A DNA stretch of 10,000 nucleotides from Calditerrivibrio sp. (GTDB lineage: Bacteria > Chrysiogenota > Deferribacteres > Deferribacterales > Calditerrivibrionaceae). Positions 1-7,812 of the stretch are shown here, in pieces. The stretch lies in NCBI GenBank assembly GCA_020217115.1, contig JAIWOA010000016.1, positions 1 to 10,000 on the forward strand, written 5' to 3'. The translations under genes and the position numbers were made by a program. How positions within the stretch are numbered: the stretch's first letter is position 1; each line of letters starts with the position of its first letter. Below the pieces are notes generated by a model, which did no database searches, was not told the DNA's origin, and worked only from the letters and a program-made list of their open reading frames with translations.

Positions 1-926
1 CTAACTTTTAAAATTTTCAAACGTTCTATGAGCTCTTTGGTTATTGAATCAACTCTTAAAGAGGATACAGATATTTTTAAGCTATTTTCAATCATCCAGT
101 CTAAAATATCAGACAGATTCCTGATATCCCCAAATGCTGCACTTATAATACCGATCTGGTCAGAATATCTTTGATTTTTTATTGTTTCAATTATTTTTTG
201 ACTTTCGATTTTCCTGTACGGCCTAAGGTTATATCCAGTGGTACAAAATCTACAGTTGTATTTACAGCTTTTTGATGCTTCCAACAGAAAAATATCCTTA
301 AATTCTCCCCTGCAAGGTTTAATCTGGGAGAATATAGGATCTGGATTGTCATCTTTAATAGGTTTTGGAATAACTTTTTGATTTTTATGGAAAGCAAAGC
401 TACATCTACAAATCTGTTTAATAAATATATCTTTTTTTTCAAAACCTATAAAATATTCCGCTATAGTATCCAACATTGGCTTAAAGTCACCCAACAACTG
501 AATATCAACGATATCCTTTAATATATTGGGATTAATCAATCCCAAAGCACCTCCAGATATTATTGGTGGATATTTATCCCCCCTATCATCTGAAAAAACT
601 GGAATTTTCTGTAAGTATAGAAATTTTATCAGATTTAAGACATCTTCTTCATAGTTGATACTGACGGCAATGATATCAAACTCCTGTAAAAACCTCTGAT
701 TCTCTATTGAAAGATTATCTTCATAGAAATCCAGAACAAATCTCTCACAGGCAACATCCTTTAGTTTGTTTAATTCTGAATAAACATACTGATACCCAAG
801 ATTCTGAATAGCTATTTCATAAATATTTGGATATATCAGAGCTACCTTTATCCTACCAGATCGTGGTTTTATACCTTCATCAAAAAATATTTTTCTATAA
901 TAATCTATTACCTTCCATTTTTCCAT
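1..926 (-). CDS. Radical SAM protein with N-terminal B12-binding-like domain (partial, C-terminus off window)
   Basis: Read on the minus strand from ATG at 926, the frame stays open for 308 codons to the window edge, so the C-terminal part is missing. An in-frame TAA at 930-932 lies directly upstream, fixing this ATG as the first possible start. The hallmark is CxxxCxxC at Cys221, Cys225 and Cys228 (SCKYNCRFC), the ligand set of a 4Fe-4S cluster that cleaves S-adenosylmethionine, followed by TTGYNLRPYR. Residues about 25-160 look like the Rossmann-type domain that precedes the radical SAM core in B12-binding-type proteins (ALIYPNIYEIAIQNLGYQ, then FDIIAVSINYEED, then an SGGAL segment). I see no DxHxxG cobalamin ligand motif, so cobalamin may not be bound. 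The layout matches the TIGR03960-like family as I remember it; substrate unknown. The gene starts 8 bp after the acyltransferase stop with no clear Shine-Dalgarno, suggesting coupled translation. Confidence 0.85.
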   Translation of the reverse strand, partial: MEKWKVIDYYRKIFFDEGIKPRSGRIKVALIYPNIYEIAIQNLGYQYVYSELNKLKDVACERFVLDFYEDNLSIENQRFLQEFDIIAVSINYEEDVLNLIKFLYLQKIPVFSDDRGDKYPPIISGGALGLINPNILKDIVDIQLLGDFKPMLDTIAEYFIGFEKKDIFIKQICRCSFAFHKNQKVIPKPIKDDNPDPIFSQIKPCRGEFKDIFLLEASKSCKYNCRFCTTGYNLRPYRKIESQKIIETIKNQRYSDQIGIISAAFGDIRNLSDILDWMIENSLKISVSSLRVDSITKELIERLKILKV

Positions 927-934
927 AAATTATT

Positions 935-1735
935 TTATTCTACCACAGAACATCCCCAATTTTTAAGATGTGATTTTATAAAATCTATAGCCATCTGGTG
1001 TTCTTCATCTCCCCTACCACTTATATGTATAGGTTTTCCAAAAACCAGATGGATATCAAGTTCTGGGCGTATTTTACCTAAATCTTTGATCAACTTTCCA
1101 TTTGACCATGCATCAGTTTTCAATGCAATTGGCAAAATTGGAACTCCAGCTTTCTTAGCAAGCTTAACTCCCATAGAGTTAAATTGCTTCTCATCAAATA
1201 TTGGTGTTCTGGTGGTTTGTGGGAAAACAGTTACCGAAATTCCATTGGCAAGTTTTTCCCCACCCTTCTCCATGACTATCTTAAAATCCTCCCGTGGATT
1301 ATTTCTTGTTACCACTATTGGATCAGTAGCTTTTAACATATGTTTTAACATAGGCACATCCATGAGACTTTCTTTAAGTATATAGGTAAAAGGTTTTATT
1401 GGCGCAATAATTGAAGGTAATAAAAATGTCTCGGCTGTACTCATATGATTACCCACAAATACACATGGTCCCTTGTAATTTACAATATTATCAACGCCTT
1501 CAATATAAACTTTTATCCCTGATCTTTCAATAATATCTAATGTCCAGAAGCTGCTATAAATCCAGGCATCAGTGTCATATTCCCCCTTTAATGCAATTTT
1601 ATGGCCTCTATAAAGAAGGTAAAATATCCTTGAGTAAAAATATATGGATGGAAATAACCTGGCAAACAATGAAATTTTTACAGGTTTAGATTCATACCTA
1701 TCAGAAATTAAATTATAGCTTAACTTAAATTCCAT
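935..1735 (-). CDS. PlsC-type lysophospholipid acyltransferase family protein
   Basis: This 266-residue protein has the four blocks of the glycerophospholipid acyltransferase (PlsC/LPLAT) superfamily, which transfers acyl groups to lysophosphatidate or related lipids at the inner membrane. Block I is GNHMSTAE, with His97 and Glu102, giving HX4E where the textbook motif is HX4D. Block III is FPQTTRT at 171-177, replacing the usual FPEGTRS. Block IV is VPILPI at 199-204, and an IVVTRNNPRED segment lies between. I recall a subfamily sharing NHMST.E and FPQTTR, so these changes may be group traits and not damage. Residues about 24-45 are hydrophobic and could associate with the membrane. ATG at 1735 is preceded by GAGGG at 1744-1748 on the opposite strand, a well-placed ribosome site. 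It is the first gene of the leftward unit. Acyl acceptor and donor cannot be told from sequence, so I give no symbol. Confidence 0.88.
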   Translation of the reverse strand: MEFKLSYNLISDRYESKPVKISLFARLFPSIYFYSRIFYLLYRGHKIALKGEYDTDAWIYSSFWTLDIIERSGIKVYIEGVDNIVNYKGPCVFVGNHMSTAETFLLPSIIAPIKPFTYILKESLMDVPMLKHMLKATDPIVVTRNNPREDFKIVMEKGGEKLANGISVTVFPQTTRTPIFDEKQFNSMGVKLAKKAGVPILPIALKTDAWSNGKLIKDLGKIRPELDIHLVFGKPIHISGRGDEEHQMAIDFIKSHLKNWGCSVVE

Positions 1736-1759
1736 TTTAATACCCTCTTTTTTTTACTA

Positions 1760-1789
1760 TAGATATTCCAAATAATAATGTTTCGTCAA
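1760..1789 (-). promoter_or_regulatory. Possible sigma-70-like promoter for the leftward acyltransferase unit
   Basis: On the minus strand TTGACG (1784-1789), a near-perfect -35 box, is followed after 18 bp by TATCTA (1760-1765), a weak -10. A better -10 look-alike, TATAGT (1756-1761), would need a 22 bp spacer. The region is the only intergenic space upstream of the acyltransferase, so a promoter is expected here, but the -10 is poor and the assignment is tentative. Confidence 0.4.
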
Positions 1790-1805
1790 GAGCATTTTAT
1801 GTTTC

Positions 1806-1834
1806 TTGATTTTTTACTTATTTTAAAATATAAT
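1806..1834 (+). promoter_or_regulatory. Sigma-70-like promoter of the rightward operon
   Basis: TTGATT (1806-1811, five of six consensus -35 bases) and TATAAT (1829-1834, perfect -10) are separated by 17 bp, the optimal spacer. Transcription would begin near 1841, leaving a leader of only about 15 nt that is mostly ribosome-binding site. It is the only convincing promoter I found ahead of the seven tightly packed rightward genes and back-to-back with the leftward promoter, so both units share an approximately 118 bp control region. Confidence 0.7.
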
Positions 1835-1846
1835 TACCTCCTTAGA

Positions 1847-1852
1847 GAGGTG
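1847..1852 (+). promoter_or_regulatory. Ribosome binding site that favours a TTG start for the crotonase gene
   Basis: GAGGTG matches the anti-Shine-Dalgarno sequence. Its GAGG core ends 3 nt before an in-frame GTG at 1854 but 6 nt before the next codon, TTG at 1857. Spacing therefore favours TTG. The two choices differ by one residue. Confidence 0.55.
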
Positions 1853-1856
1853 TGTG

Positions 1857-2495
1857 TTGATCGAACTAACAAATGAAAATGAGATTACAAAGATTTATCT
1901 ACATCCAGAGGATAAATTCAATATTTTAAGCCCTGATAAAATAAAAGAACTAATATACTGTTTTGAATCTATTGCAAAGTCAGAGGCCAAAGTTGTAAGG
2001 ATCTATGGAAAAGGTGGATCCTTTGCTGTAGGTGCAAATATAAAACAGATGCTTTCCTATGACGGATATACCGCAAAATATTTTTCGATGCTTGGGAATA
2101 AACTTTTTAATCTGATGGGTAGGATACCACAAATCGTAATAGCGGAGATTGATGGTTTTTGTATGGGTGGTGGTGTTGATTTTGCTTCTGCTGCCGACTT
2201 CAGGTATGCCACCAAAATAAGTAAATTTGCTCATCCTGGTTCACAGTTAGGAATTATAACAGGTTTTGGAGGAACACAGCGGCTACCCAGACTAATGAAA
2301 CATAGCAGTATCTTTAAAATGTTTTTAACTGGGGATATGTTTGATGCAAGTTTCATGGAAAAAAGCAGATTTATCAATAAAGTTTTTGACAATTATGAAG
2401 AAATGAACGAATATGTAAACAAATTATCAGATAAAATAGCTATAAAAAACAGGTTGTTTCTAAAGGAACTCAAAATAAACAGGTATAGGAACTAA
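1857..2495 (+). CDS. Enoyl-CoA hydratase/isomerase (crotonase) family protein with altered catalytic residues
   Basis: A 212-residue protein (213 if GTG at 1854 is used), shorter than the usual roughly 255-265. The crotonase core is clear: FAVGANIKQM at 56-65 is the first oxyanion-hole segment and DGFCMGGGVDF at 99-109 the second, followed by HPGSQLGI and TGFGGTQRLPRL. Aligned without gaps to mitochondrial enoyl-CoA hydratase, the two catalytic glutamates (Glu144 and Glu164 there) correspond to Asp108 and Gly128 here. Acyl-CoA binding is thus likely, but normal hydratase chemistry is doubtful; a different crotonase reaction or a non-catalytic role is possible. I recall homologues with a similar HPG..LGI.TG.GGTQRLPRL segment, so this looks like a subfamily. 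The shortened C-terminus trims the helices that normally build the trimer and close the active site. It is the first gene of the rightward unit, 3 bp before polA. Confidence 0.87.
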   Translation: MIELTNENEITKIYLHPEDKFNILSPDKIKELIYCFESIAKSEAKVVRIYGKGGSFAVGANIKQMLSYDGYTAKYFSMLGNKLFNLMGRIPQIVIAEIDGFCMGGGVDFASAADFRYATKISKFAHPGSQLGIITGFGGTQRLPRLMKHSSIFKMFLTGDMFDASFMEKSRFINKVFDNYEEMNEYVNKLSDKIAIKNRLFLKELKINRYRN

Positions 2496-2498
2496 TAT

Positions 2499-4871
2499 AT
2501 GTTAATAATCATAGATGGTCATTCTTTGGCCTATAAAATATTTTATAAAACTCCTATGTTGTATAATTCTCAAAAAATTCCGACATCAACAGTTCATTCA
2601 TTCTTGAATACCTTGTTGTCAATAAGGGATAAATTTCACCCTGATAGATTAGTAGTTGTTTTCGATTCAAAAGGTAAAACAGAACGTCATGATTTAATGG
2701 AGGATTATAAGGCAAATAGACAGGCTACCCCTCCAGACCTTATAACACAGGTAGAATATTTAAAACAGATTATCCCATTGATCGGTTTTGAGCTGTATGC
2801 AAAAGAGGGTATAGAGGCAGATGATCTGATATATACAATTGCACAAAATAACAGTTCTGAAACATATATTGTGACAAAAGATAAAGATATTGCTCAACTG
2901 GTTTCAGATAATGTGAAGATTCTTGATTATACAAGTAATGAATTACTGGACAGGGAGAAAATATATGATAAATATTTAGTCTACCCGGAACAGATTGTTG
3001 ACTTTTTAGCTCTCTGTGGAGATTCTTCCGACAATATACCTGGAGTGAAGGGGGTTGGAGAAAAAACTGCCGTTGCACTATTAAAGGAATTTGGTAATCT
3101 TGACAATATATATCAAAATCTTGATAAAATAAAGCCATCATGGAGAATCAAACTTGAAAATGATAAGGAGTTGGCATATCTAAGTAGAGATCTCGCTAAA
3201 CTTAGATTAATAGATAATCTTGACTCCTGCAGAGTATATTCTGAAAAGGATTTGAGAGTAGTTTTAAAGGAGCTCGAGCTGAAATCTATAGAGAGCAGAG
3301 TATTCAAAGAGGATAATGTTCAGCTTATTTTCAGTAAAGTAGAAAAGAGTAGCATGGCATTCACAATTGGGGGTAAATTTTATATAACTGACGGGAAAAA
3401 TATAGAACTTATTGATAATAACTATAATTTATCAGTAGAATATATTTTTAATCTCAAAGAATTTGTCAAAAATAAATTTAAGTTACCTGATAGGGTTTTT
3501 GATTTAGAAATACTTAGCTGGATGACAGATCCCGACTCTGGAGTTATAAATTTATCCGAGAATGACACTGTGGAGAGTTTTGCAAAAAAGATAATTTCTA
3601 AAAAAGATCTCGTCATCGACCTTATGAATAGATACAATATGTGGGAACTATACTGGAATATCGAATATAAGATCATCTATCTTATTGCGGATATGGAGTT
3701 AAATGGTATAAAGCTTGATCCAATAAAACTAAAAGAAGTTGATTGTAAAATAAGAAATCTAATGGAAAATGAAAAAAATCATATTGATAATCTTATAGGT
3801 GAAGAAATAAATATAAACTCACCAAAGCAGCTCTCAAAAATAATATTTGAGAAACTAAAGATGCAACCCTTTAAGAAAACTAAGACAGGGTATTCAACGG
3901 ATGAAGAGTCTCTAAGGAACATGATTGTCATCAATCAAGACCATGAAGAACTTTTAAGGAGTATATTAAGGCATAGGGAATACAGTAAACTTGTTTCAAC
4001 CTATACATCAAAGCTATCAGATTTTATAAATCCCTTGACTAATAGAATTCACTCACAATTTAAACAAACTGGTACTGCTACAGGTAGATTATCTTCAAAT
4101 AACCCCAACCTTCAGAATATACCACAGAAAGGTGAATTAGGAAGTGAAATAAGATCTTCTTTCATCTCTGAAGATGGCTATAGTTTTTTGTCTTTTGACT
4201 ATTCACAAATAGAGTTAAGGATACTTGCCCACATTTCCGATGATGAAAACTTAAAAAATGCATTTTTTAACAATTTAGATATCCATAATATAACTGCAAT
4301 GAATGTACTTGGAATAACTGAAGATCAGATAACAAAAGATATCAGACGGATAGCAAAAGCAGTAAATTTCGGTATCGTCTACGGCCTTAGCCCCTATGGT
4401 CTTTCGAGGGATTTACAAATTCCATTATCAGATTCCAAGAGATTTATAGATAAATATTTCAAAACATACCCCTTGGTAAAAAAGTATATGTCTGATATTG
4501 TAGCCTATGCTCAAGAAAATGGGTATGTGGAAACTATAGCTGGAAGGAAACGTTTCATATCGGATATAAATAATTCAAATGGAACGATGAGGCAGAGGGC
4601 AGAAAGAATAGCAATAAACTCTCCAATTCAAGGTTCAGCTGCAGATATTATAAAAATGGCAATGATAAAAAGCTTTGATTACATAAAACAAACAGAGCTG
4701 GATGCAAAAATTATTTTACAGATTCATGATGAACTTGTATTTGAGGTAAATGATAAAGATATTGACAAAGCTTCTAAAAATATTAAACTTATTATGGAAA
4801 ATGTTTGGAAATTAAAAGTTCCTTTACAGGTTAGTTGCTACATTTCTAAAAATTTAGGAGAACTCAAGTAA
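2499..4871 (+). CDS. polA: DNA polymerase I, apparently without proofreading activity
   Basis: A 790-residue family A polymerase that fills gaps and removes RNA primers in repair and lagging-strand synthesis; E. coli PolI is 928 residues. Residues 1-about 260 are the 5' nuclease, with the metal-binding acids apparently intact: Asp6, Asp56, Glu106, Asp108, Asp109, Asp128, Asp130, Asp175 and Asp178, followed by the helix-hairpin-helix PGVKGVGEKTA. Residues about 270-395 replace the 3'-5' exonuclease and are only about 125 long, with no recognisable Exo I DxE, Exo II NxxxD or Exo III YxxxD. The polymerase domain follows: TGTATGRLSSNNPNLQNIP, motif A FDYSQIELR (Asp567), O-helix RRIAKAVNFGIVYG (Arg616, Lys620, Phe624, Tyr628) and motif C QIHDE (Asp744). 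Phe624 is the position where Phe rather than Tyr selects against dideoxynucleotides. ATG 2499 follows the crotonase stop by 3 bp with AGGAACT upstream. Confidence 0.97.
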   Translation: MLIIIDGHSLAYKIFYKTPMLYNSQKIPTSTVHSFLNTLLSIRDKFHPDRLVVVFDSKGKTERHDLMEDYKANRQATPPDLITQVEYLKQIIPLIGFELYAKEGIEADDLIYTIAQNNSSETYIVTKDKDIAQLVSDNVKILDYTSNELLDREKIYDKYLVYPEQIVDFLALCGDSSDNIPGVKGVGEKTAVALLKEFGNLDNIYQNLDKIKPSWRIKLENDKELAYLSRDLAKLRLIDNLDSCRVYSEKDLRVVLKELELKSIESRVFKEDNVQLIFSKVEKSSMAFTIGGKFYITDGKNIELIDNNYNLSVEYIFNLKEFVKNKFKLPDRVFDLEILSWMTDPDSGVINLSENDTVESFAKKIISKKDLVIDLMNRYNMWELYWNIEYKIIYLIADMELNGIKLDPIKLKEVDCKIRNLMENEKNHIDNLIGEEININSPKQLSKIIFEKLKMQPFKKTKTGYSTDEESLRNMIVINQDHEELLRSILRHREYSKLVSTYTSKLSDFINPLTNRIHSQFKQTGTATGRLSSNNPNLQNIPQKGELGSEIRSSFISEDGYSFLSFDYSQIELRILAHISDDENLKNAFFNNLDIHNITAMNVLGITEDQITKDIRRIAKAVNFGIVYGLSPYGLSRDLQIPLSDSKRFIDKYFKTYPLVKKYMSDIVAYAQENGYVETIAGRKRFISDINNSNGTMRQRAERIAINSPIQGSAADIIKMAMIKSFDYIKQTELDAKIILQIHDELVFEVNDKDIDKASKNIKLIMENVWKLKVPLQVSCYISKNLGELK

Positions 4872-5909
4872 ATGGGTAAAGTTAATGACATCTTGAAAGA
4901 AAATCAGCTACTGAAAAAAGAGTTAGAAGGGATTTTAGAACTTATCTCTGAGAATGAGTTAAAAGCTAAGGGGTTAAAGATTGTAGAATATGCTTTTTTA
5001 CTCTCAGAAAATATTGAAGAGATAGATCAAAAACCTATGGTTTATCTTGAAGAGATATTTGAAATTGATAAAGCTGCATTGTTCTTAAATATTGATGAGT
5101 TAGAAATGGATATCTCCAGTGAATTAAAACATATATTTCCTATGAGAGCAAAAGCTTTTAACTATTTTTTTATAGAGAAAAGACCATATCTGGAACAGTC
5201 CACAGTAAACCTTATTTCTGAATTTAATATAATGGATGGCATAGGATCGTATCTAATAGCACCAATAATTATAAATGAAAAACTTATTGGAAGCTTAAAT
5301 CTTTATAGCAGATACGCCAATAGGTATTCTTCTGACTACAATTCAGATTTTATTAAGGATTTATGTTTTAAAATAGGTATATCTATTAGCAATATAAAAT
5401 TAAAGAAGCAACTAATGGATCAGTCTTTTATTGATGAATCCTCAGGGTGTTACAATAAGAAAGCTATGTACAATTTTTTGGGATTATTTATAAACAGGTG
5501 CTATAGATACAATCAAAGTTTTTCATTTATACTAATAGATTTTGATGATTTTAAAAAAATAAATGATAAAAAAGGGCATCTTGTAGGTGATCAGGTATTG
5601 TCTAAATTTGGTCAAAAACTTACGAAAACTTTCAGAAAAAGTGATATTATTGGAAGATTTGGTGGAGATGAATTTTATATAATAACCCCTGAAACAGATA
5701 GTGAGAAATTATCTTCAATGATAAATAAAGCTGAATCGATATTGAGTGAAATATATAGGGAAGTTAATCTTAAAACTATATCATCACTTTCTTATGGCAA
5801 AGCTATAATAAATCAGATTGATAAAACAAATGAAAACCCTGAAACTATTTTCCAGCTTGCAGATACAGAACTTTATAGAATGAAAAAGGAGAAGAATGTA
5901 AAAAGATGA
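4872..5909 (+). CDS. Diguanylate cyclase with GAF/DUF484-like sensor domain
   Basis: A 345-residue protein predicted to make cyclic di-GMP from two GTP. Residues 1-30 are a charged helix of coiled-coil type (DILKENQLLKKELEGI). Residues about 35-180 look like a GAF-type sensor; the stretch GSYLIAPIIINEKLIGSLNL followed by a Y.SDY..DFIKDL segment resembles DUF484, though I could not run a profile search. Residues about 184-345 are the GGDEF domain: IDFDDFKKIND (metal-binding Asp223) and an intact GGDEF at 264-268. RKSD at 255-258 lies exactly five residues before GGDEF, the position of the RxxD inhibitory site, so product feedback is likely. There are no transmembrane segments or signal peptide; it should be cytosolic. 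ATG 4872 directly abuts the polA stop, with AGGAG at 4856-4860. The stop overlaps hisD by ATGA. What the sensor domain binds is unknown. Confidence 0.92.
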   Translation: MGKVNDILKENQLLKKELEGILELISENELKAKGLKIVEYAFLLSENIEEIDQKPMVYLEEIFEIDKAALFLNIDELEMDISSELKHIFPMRAKAFNYFFIEKRPYLEQSTVNLISEFNIMDGIGSYLIAPIIINEKLIGSLNLYSRYANRYSSDYNSDFIKDLCFKIGISISNIKLKKQLMDQSFIDESSGCYNKKAMYNFLGLFINRCYRYNQSFSFILIDFDDFKKINDKKGHLVGDQVLSKFGQKLTKTFRKSDIIGRFGGDEFYIITPETDSEKLSSMINKAESILSEIYREVNLKTISSLSYGKAIINQIDKTNENPETIFQLADTELYRMKKEKNVKR

Positions 5910-7171
5910 TTTACGATAATATTGATGATATTTTACCAAAAATTTTAAAAAGAGGAGATTTATACGAGGAATCCTATCTCCAACCGGTTTATGATATCAT
6001 AAAAGATATAAGAAATGGTGGGGATAATGCTATTAAAAAATATTCAAAAAAATTTGACAACAACTCAATAGATGAGATAGAGGTTCCTAAAAAAGATATT
6101 ATCTCTGCCTACGATCGTGTGGATGAACAGTTAAAATTGGATCTAAAATTAGCAAAAAAGAATATTGAGGATTTCCATAGAAATCAAGTTGAAAAATCCT
6201 GGTTTGTGGAGAAAGATGGTATAATACTTGGGCAAAAGATAACTCCTCTGGACAGAGTTGGTGTATACGTGCCCGGAGGTAAAGCAAGCTATCCATCTAC
6301 AGTTCTCATGGATGTTATACCTGCTAAAGTAGCTGGTGTAAAGGAGGTTTTCTTAGTCACACCGGCTAAAAATGGTGTAATAAATGATGTGGTTCTTGCT
6401 GCATGCTATATAGCAGGAGTTGATAGAGTTTTTAGAGTTGGTGGAGCTCAGGCAATAGCTGCTTTAGCTTACGGTACAGAGACAATACCACCGGTTGACA
6501 AAATTGTGGGACCGGGTAATATCTATGTTGCACTTGCCAAAAAGATTGTTTTCGGCAAAGTTGACATAGATATGATAGCAGGACCAAGTGAAATTTTGAT
6601 AATTGCTGATGATTCTGCAAATCCATCCTATGTGGCAGCCGATATGCTATCTCAGGCAGAACATGACGAACTTGCTTCCTCAATATGCTTAACTGATTCA
6701 ATGGAATTGGCAAAAAAGATCGATTCTGAACTTTATTTACAGATGTCAAAACTTCCTAAAAAGGATATTGCAGAAAAAGCAATATCAGAATTTGGAGGAA
6801 TAATAGTTGTAGACTCAATAAATAAGGCATTGGAGATATCAAATCAGATAGCTCCAGAACATCTGGAGCTTGCAGTAAAAAATCCCTTCGAGATTTTATC
6901 AAAGGTCAAACATGCAGGTGCAATATTCATGGGACATTACACTCCTGAGGCAATGGGAGATTATTTTGCAGGCCCAAACCACACTCTACCTACGGGGGGT
7001 ACAGCAAAATTCTCATCTCCACTTGGAACATACGACTTCTTCAAGAGGAGTAGTTTAATATCATATAGTAAAGAGGGTTTTTTGAAACATAAGGATAGTG
7101 TCTATCGCATTGCCAGATCAGAAGAACTTGATGCACATGCGTTATCTGTCAATGTTAGGAATGATTTATGA
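5906..7171 (+). CDS. hisD: Histidinol dehydrogenase
   Basis: A 421-residue enzyme catalysing the last two steps of histidine synthesis, L-histidinol to L-histidine through histidinaldehyde with two NAD+. The length is within the usual 420-440. Signature stretches are [14 protein letters not shown] at 119-132, [12 protein letters not shown] at 202-213, [14 protein letters not shown] at 222-235 and [15 protein letters not shown] at 364-378. By family alignment the zinc ligands are Gln250, His253, Asp352 and His411, and the acid-base pair is Glu318-His319 (APEHLE); all are present, so the enzyme should be active. It is the only his gene in view, separated from any histidine operon within this window, and it lies between a diguanylate cyclase and rpe, overlapping both by 4 bp (ATGA). 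A strong AAGGAG at 5886-5891 is 14 nt from its ATG, farther than normal; see the finding on the intervening ATG-TAA. Confidence 0.98.
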   Translation: MIYDNIDDILPKILKRGDLYEESYLQPVYDIIKDIRNGGDNAIKKYSKKFDNNSIDEIEVPKKDIISAYDRVDEQLKLDLKLAKKNIEDFHRNQVEKSWFVEKDGIILGQKITPLDRVGVYVPGGKASYPSTVLMDVIPAKVAGVKEVFLVTPAKNGVINDVVLAACYIAGVDRVFRVGGAQAIAALAYGTETIPPVDKIVGPGNIYVALAKKIVFGKVDIDMIAGPSEILIIADDSANPSYVAADMLSQAEHDELASSICLTDSMELAKKIDSELYLQMSKLPKKDIAEKAISEFGGIIVVDSINKALEISNQIAPEHLELAVKNPFEILSKVKHAGAIFMGHYTPEAMGDYFAGPNHTLPTGGTAKFSSPLGTYDFFKRSSLISYSKEGFLKHKDSVYRIARSEELDAHALSVNVRNDL

Positions 7172-7812
7172 TGATAGTTGCCCCATCAATTTTAAGCGCA
7201 GATTTTTCGAAACTTGGAGATGAAATAAAGATGCTTGATGAAGCAGGTGCAGATTGGATTCATATAGATGTAATGGATGGTGTGTTTGTTCCGAATATAA
7301 CCATTGGTCCTGTTATCATTGAATCAATAAGAGGTTATACTAAAAAGATCTTTGATACCCATCTTATGATATCCCAACCTGAGAGGTATATTGAAAAATT
7401 TGCAGATGCAGGATCAGACATTATTACCATCCATTATGAGGCAACAAATCACTTAAATAGGTTAGTTACTCAAATACAAGATTACGGCAAAAAAGCAGGA
7501 GTGTCAATAAATCCAGCAACCCCTGTAACAGTCATAGAGGAGATACTCCCATATGTGGACATGGTTTTGATTATGAGTGTAAATCCAGGTTTTGGAGGAC
7601 AAAAGTTTATAGAAACCTCTGTGAATAAAATAAAAAAACTAAAAAAGATGATTCTGGATGCTGGCCTCAAAACAATGATTCAAGTTGATGGTGGAGTTAC
7701 AGATAAAAATATAGGGATATTAAAGGATGCTGGTTGCGACATCGTTGTAGCTGGTAGCTATATATTTAAATCTTTAAATTATAAAAAAGCAATTGACTCT
7801 TTAAAAATTTGA
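7168..7812 (+). CDS. rpe: Ribulose-phosphate 3-epimerase
   Basis: A 214-residue TIM-barrel enzyme that interconverts D-ribulose 5-phosphate and D-xylulose 5-phosphate in the pentose phosphate pathway; typical length for the family. The N-terminal [13 protein letters not shown] is diagnostic. Metal and catalytic residues are His32 and Asp34 ([14 protein letters not shown]), His65 (DTHLMI) and Asp174 (IQVDGG), all in place, with the phosphate-binding NPGFGGQ at 139-145 and GGV...VAGS near the end. Two tandem ATG codons (7168 and 7171) could both start it; AGGA at 7158-7161 suits either, and ATG 7168 overlaps the hisD stop as ATGA. Its stop overlaps the next gene's start by one base. Coupled expression with hisD is likely. 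A shared link to ribose 5-phosphate and PRPP supply for histidine is conceivable, but the operon is too mixed to insist on it. Confidence 0.98.
   Translation: MMIVAPSILSADFSKLGDEIKMLDEAGADWIHIDVMDGVFVPNITIGPVIIESIRGYTKKIFDTHLMISQPERYIEKFADAGSDIITIHYEATNHLNRLVTQIQDYGKKAGVSINPATPVTVIEEILPYVDMVLIMSVNPGFGGQKFIETSVNKIKKLKKMILDAGLKTMIQVDGGVTDKNIGILKDAGCDIVVAGSYIFKSLNYKKAIDSLKI

Noticed and set aside
191..442. An 83-codon minus-strand open frame near the left edge
   Set aside because: It is the wrong frame. The overlapping frame from 926 to the edge encodes the CxxxCxxC radical SAM protein without interruption.
1086..1385. A 99-codon open frame on the + strand
   Set aside because: It lies wholly antisense to the acyltransferase, whose conserved blocks prove the coding strand. 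The translation resembles no family I know and has no ribosome site of note.
1837..1850. CCTC...GAGG inverted repeat that could hide the crotonase ribosome site
   Set aside because: It is only a 4 bp stem with a 6 nt loop, and the left arm probably lies upstream of the predicted transcription start near 1841, so it would not be in the mRNA.
2770..3141. A 123-codon minus-strand open frame inside polA
   Set aside because: It is antisense to the 5' nuclease domain, which is fully conserved on the + strand. The translation is low-complexity and has the look of a shadow frame.
7809..7811. TTG as the start of the methyltransferase gene
   Set aside because: ATG at 7812 is the next codon, overlaps the rpe stop in the common TGATG arrangement, and is a better initiator.
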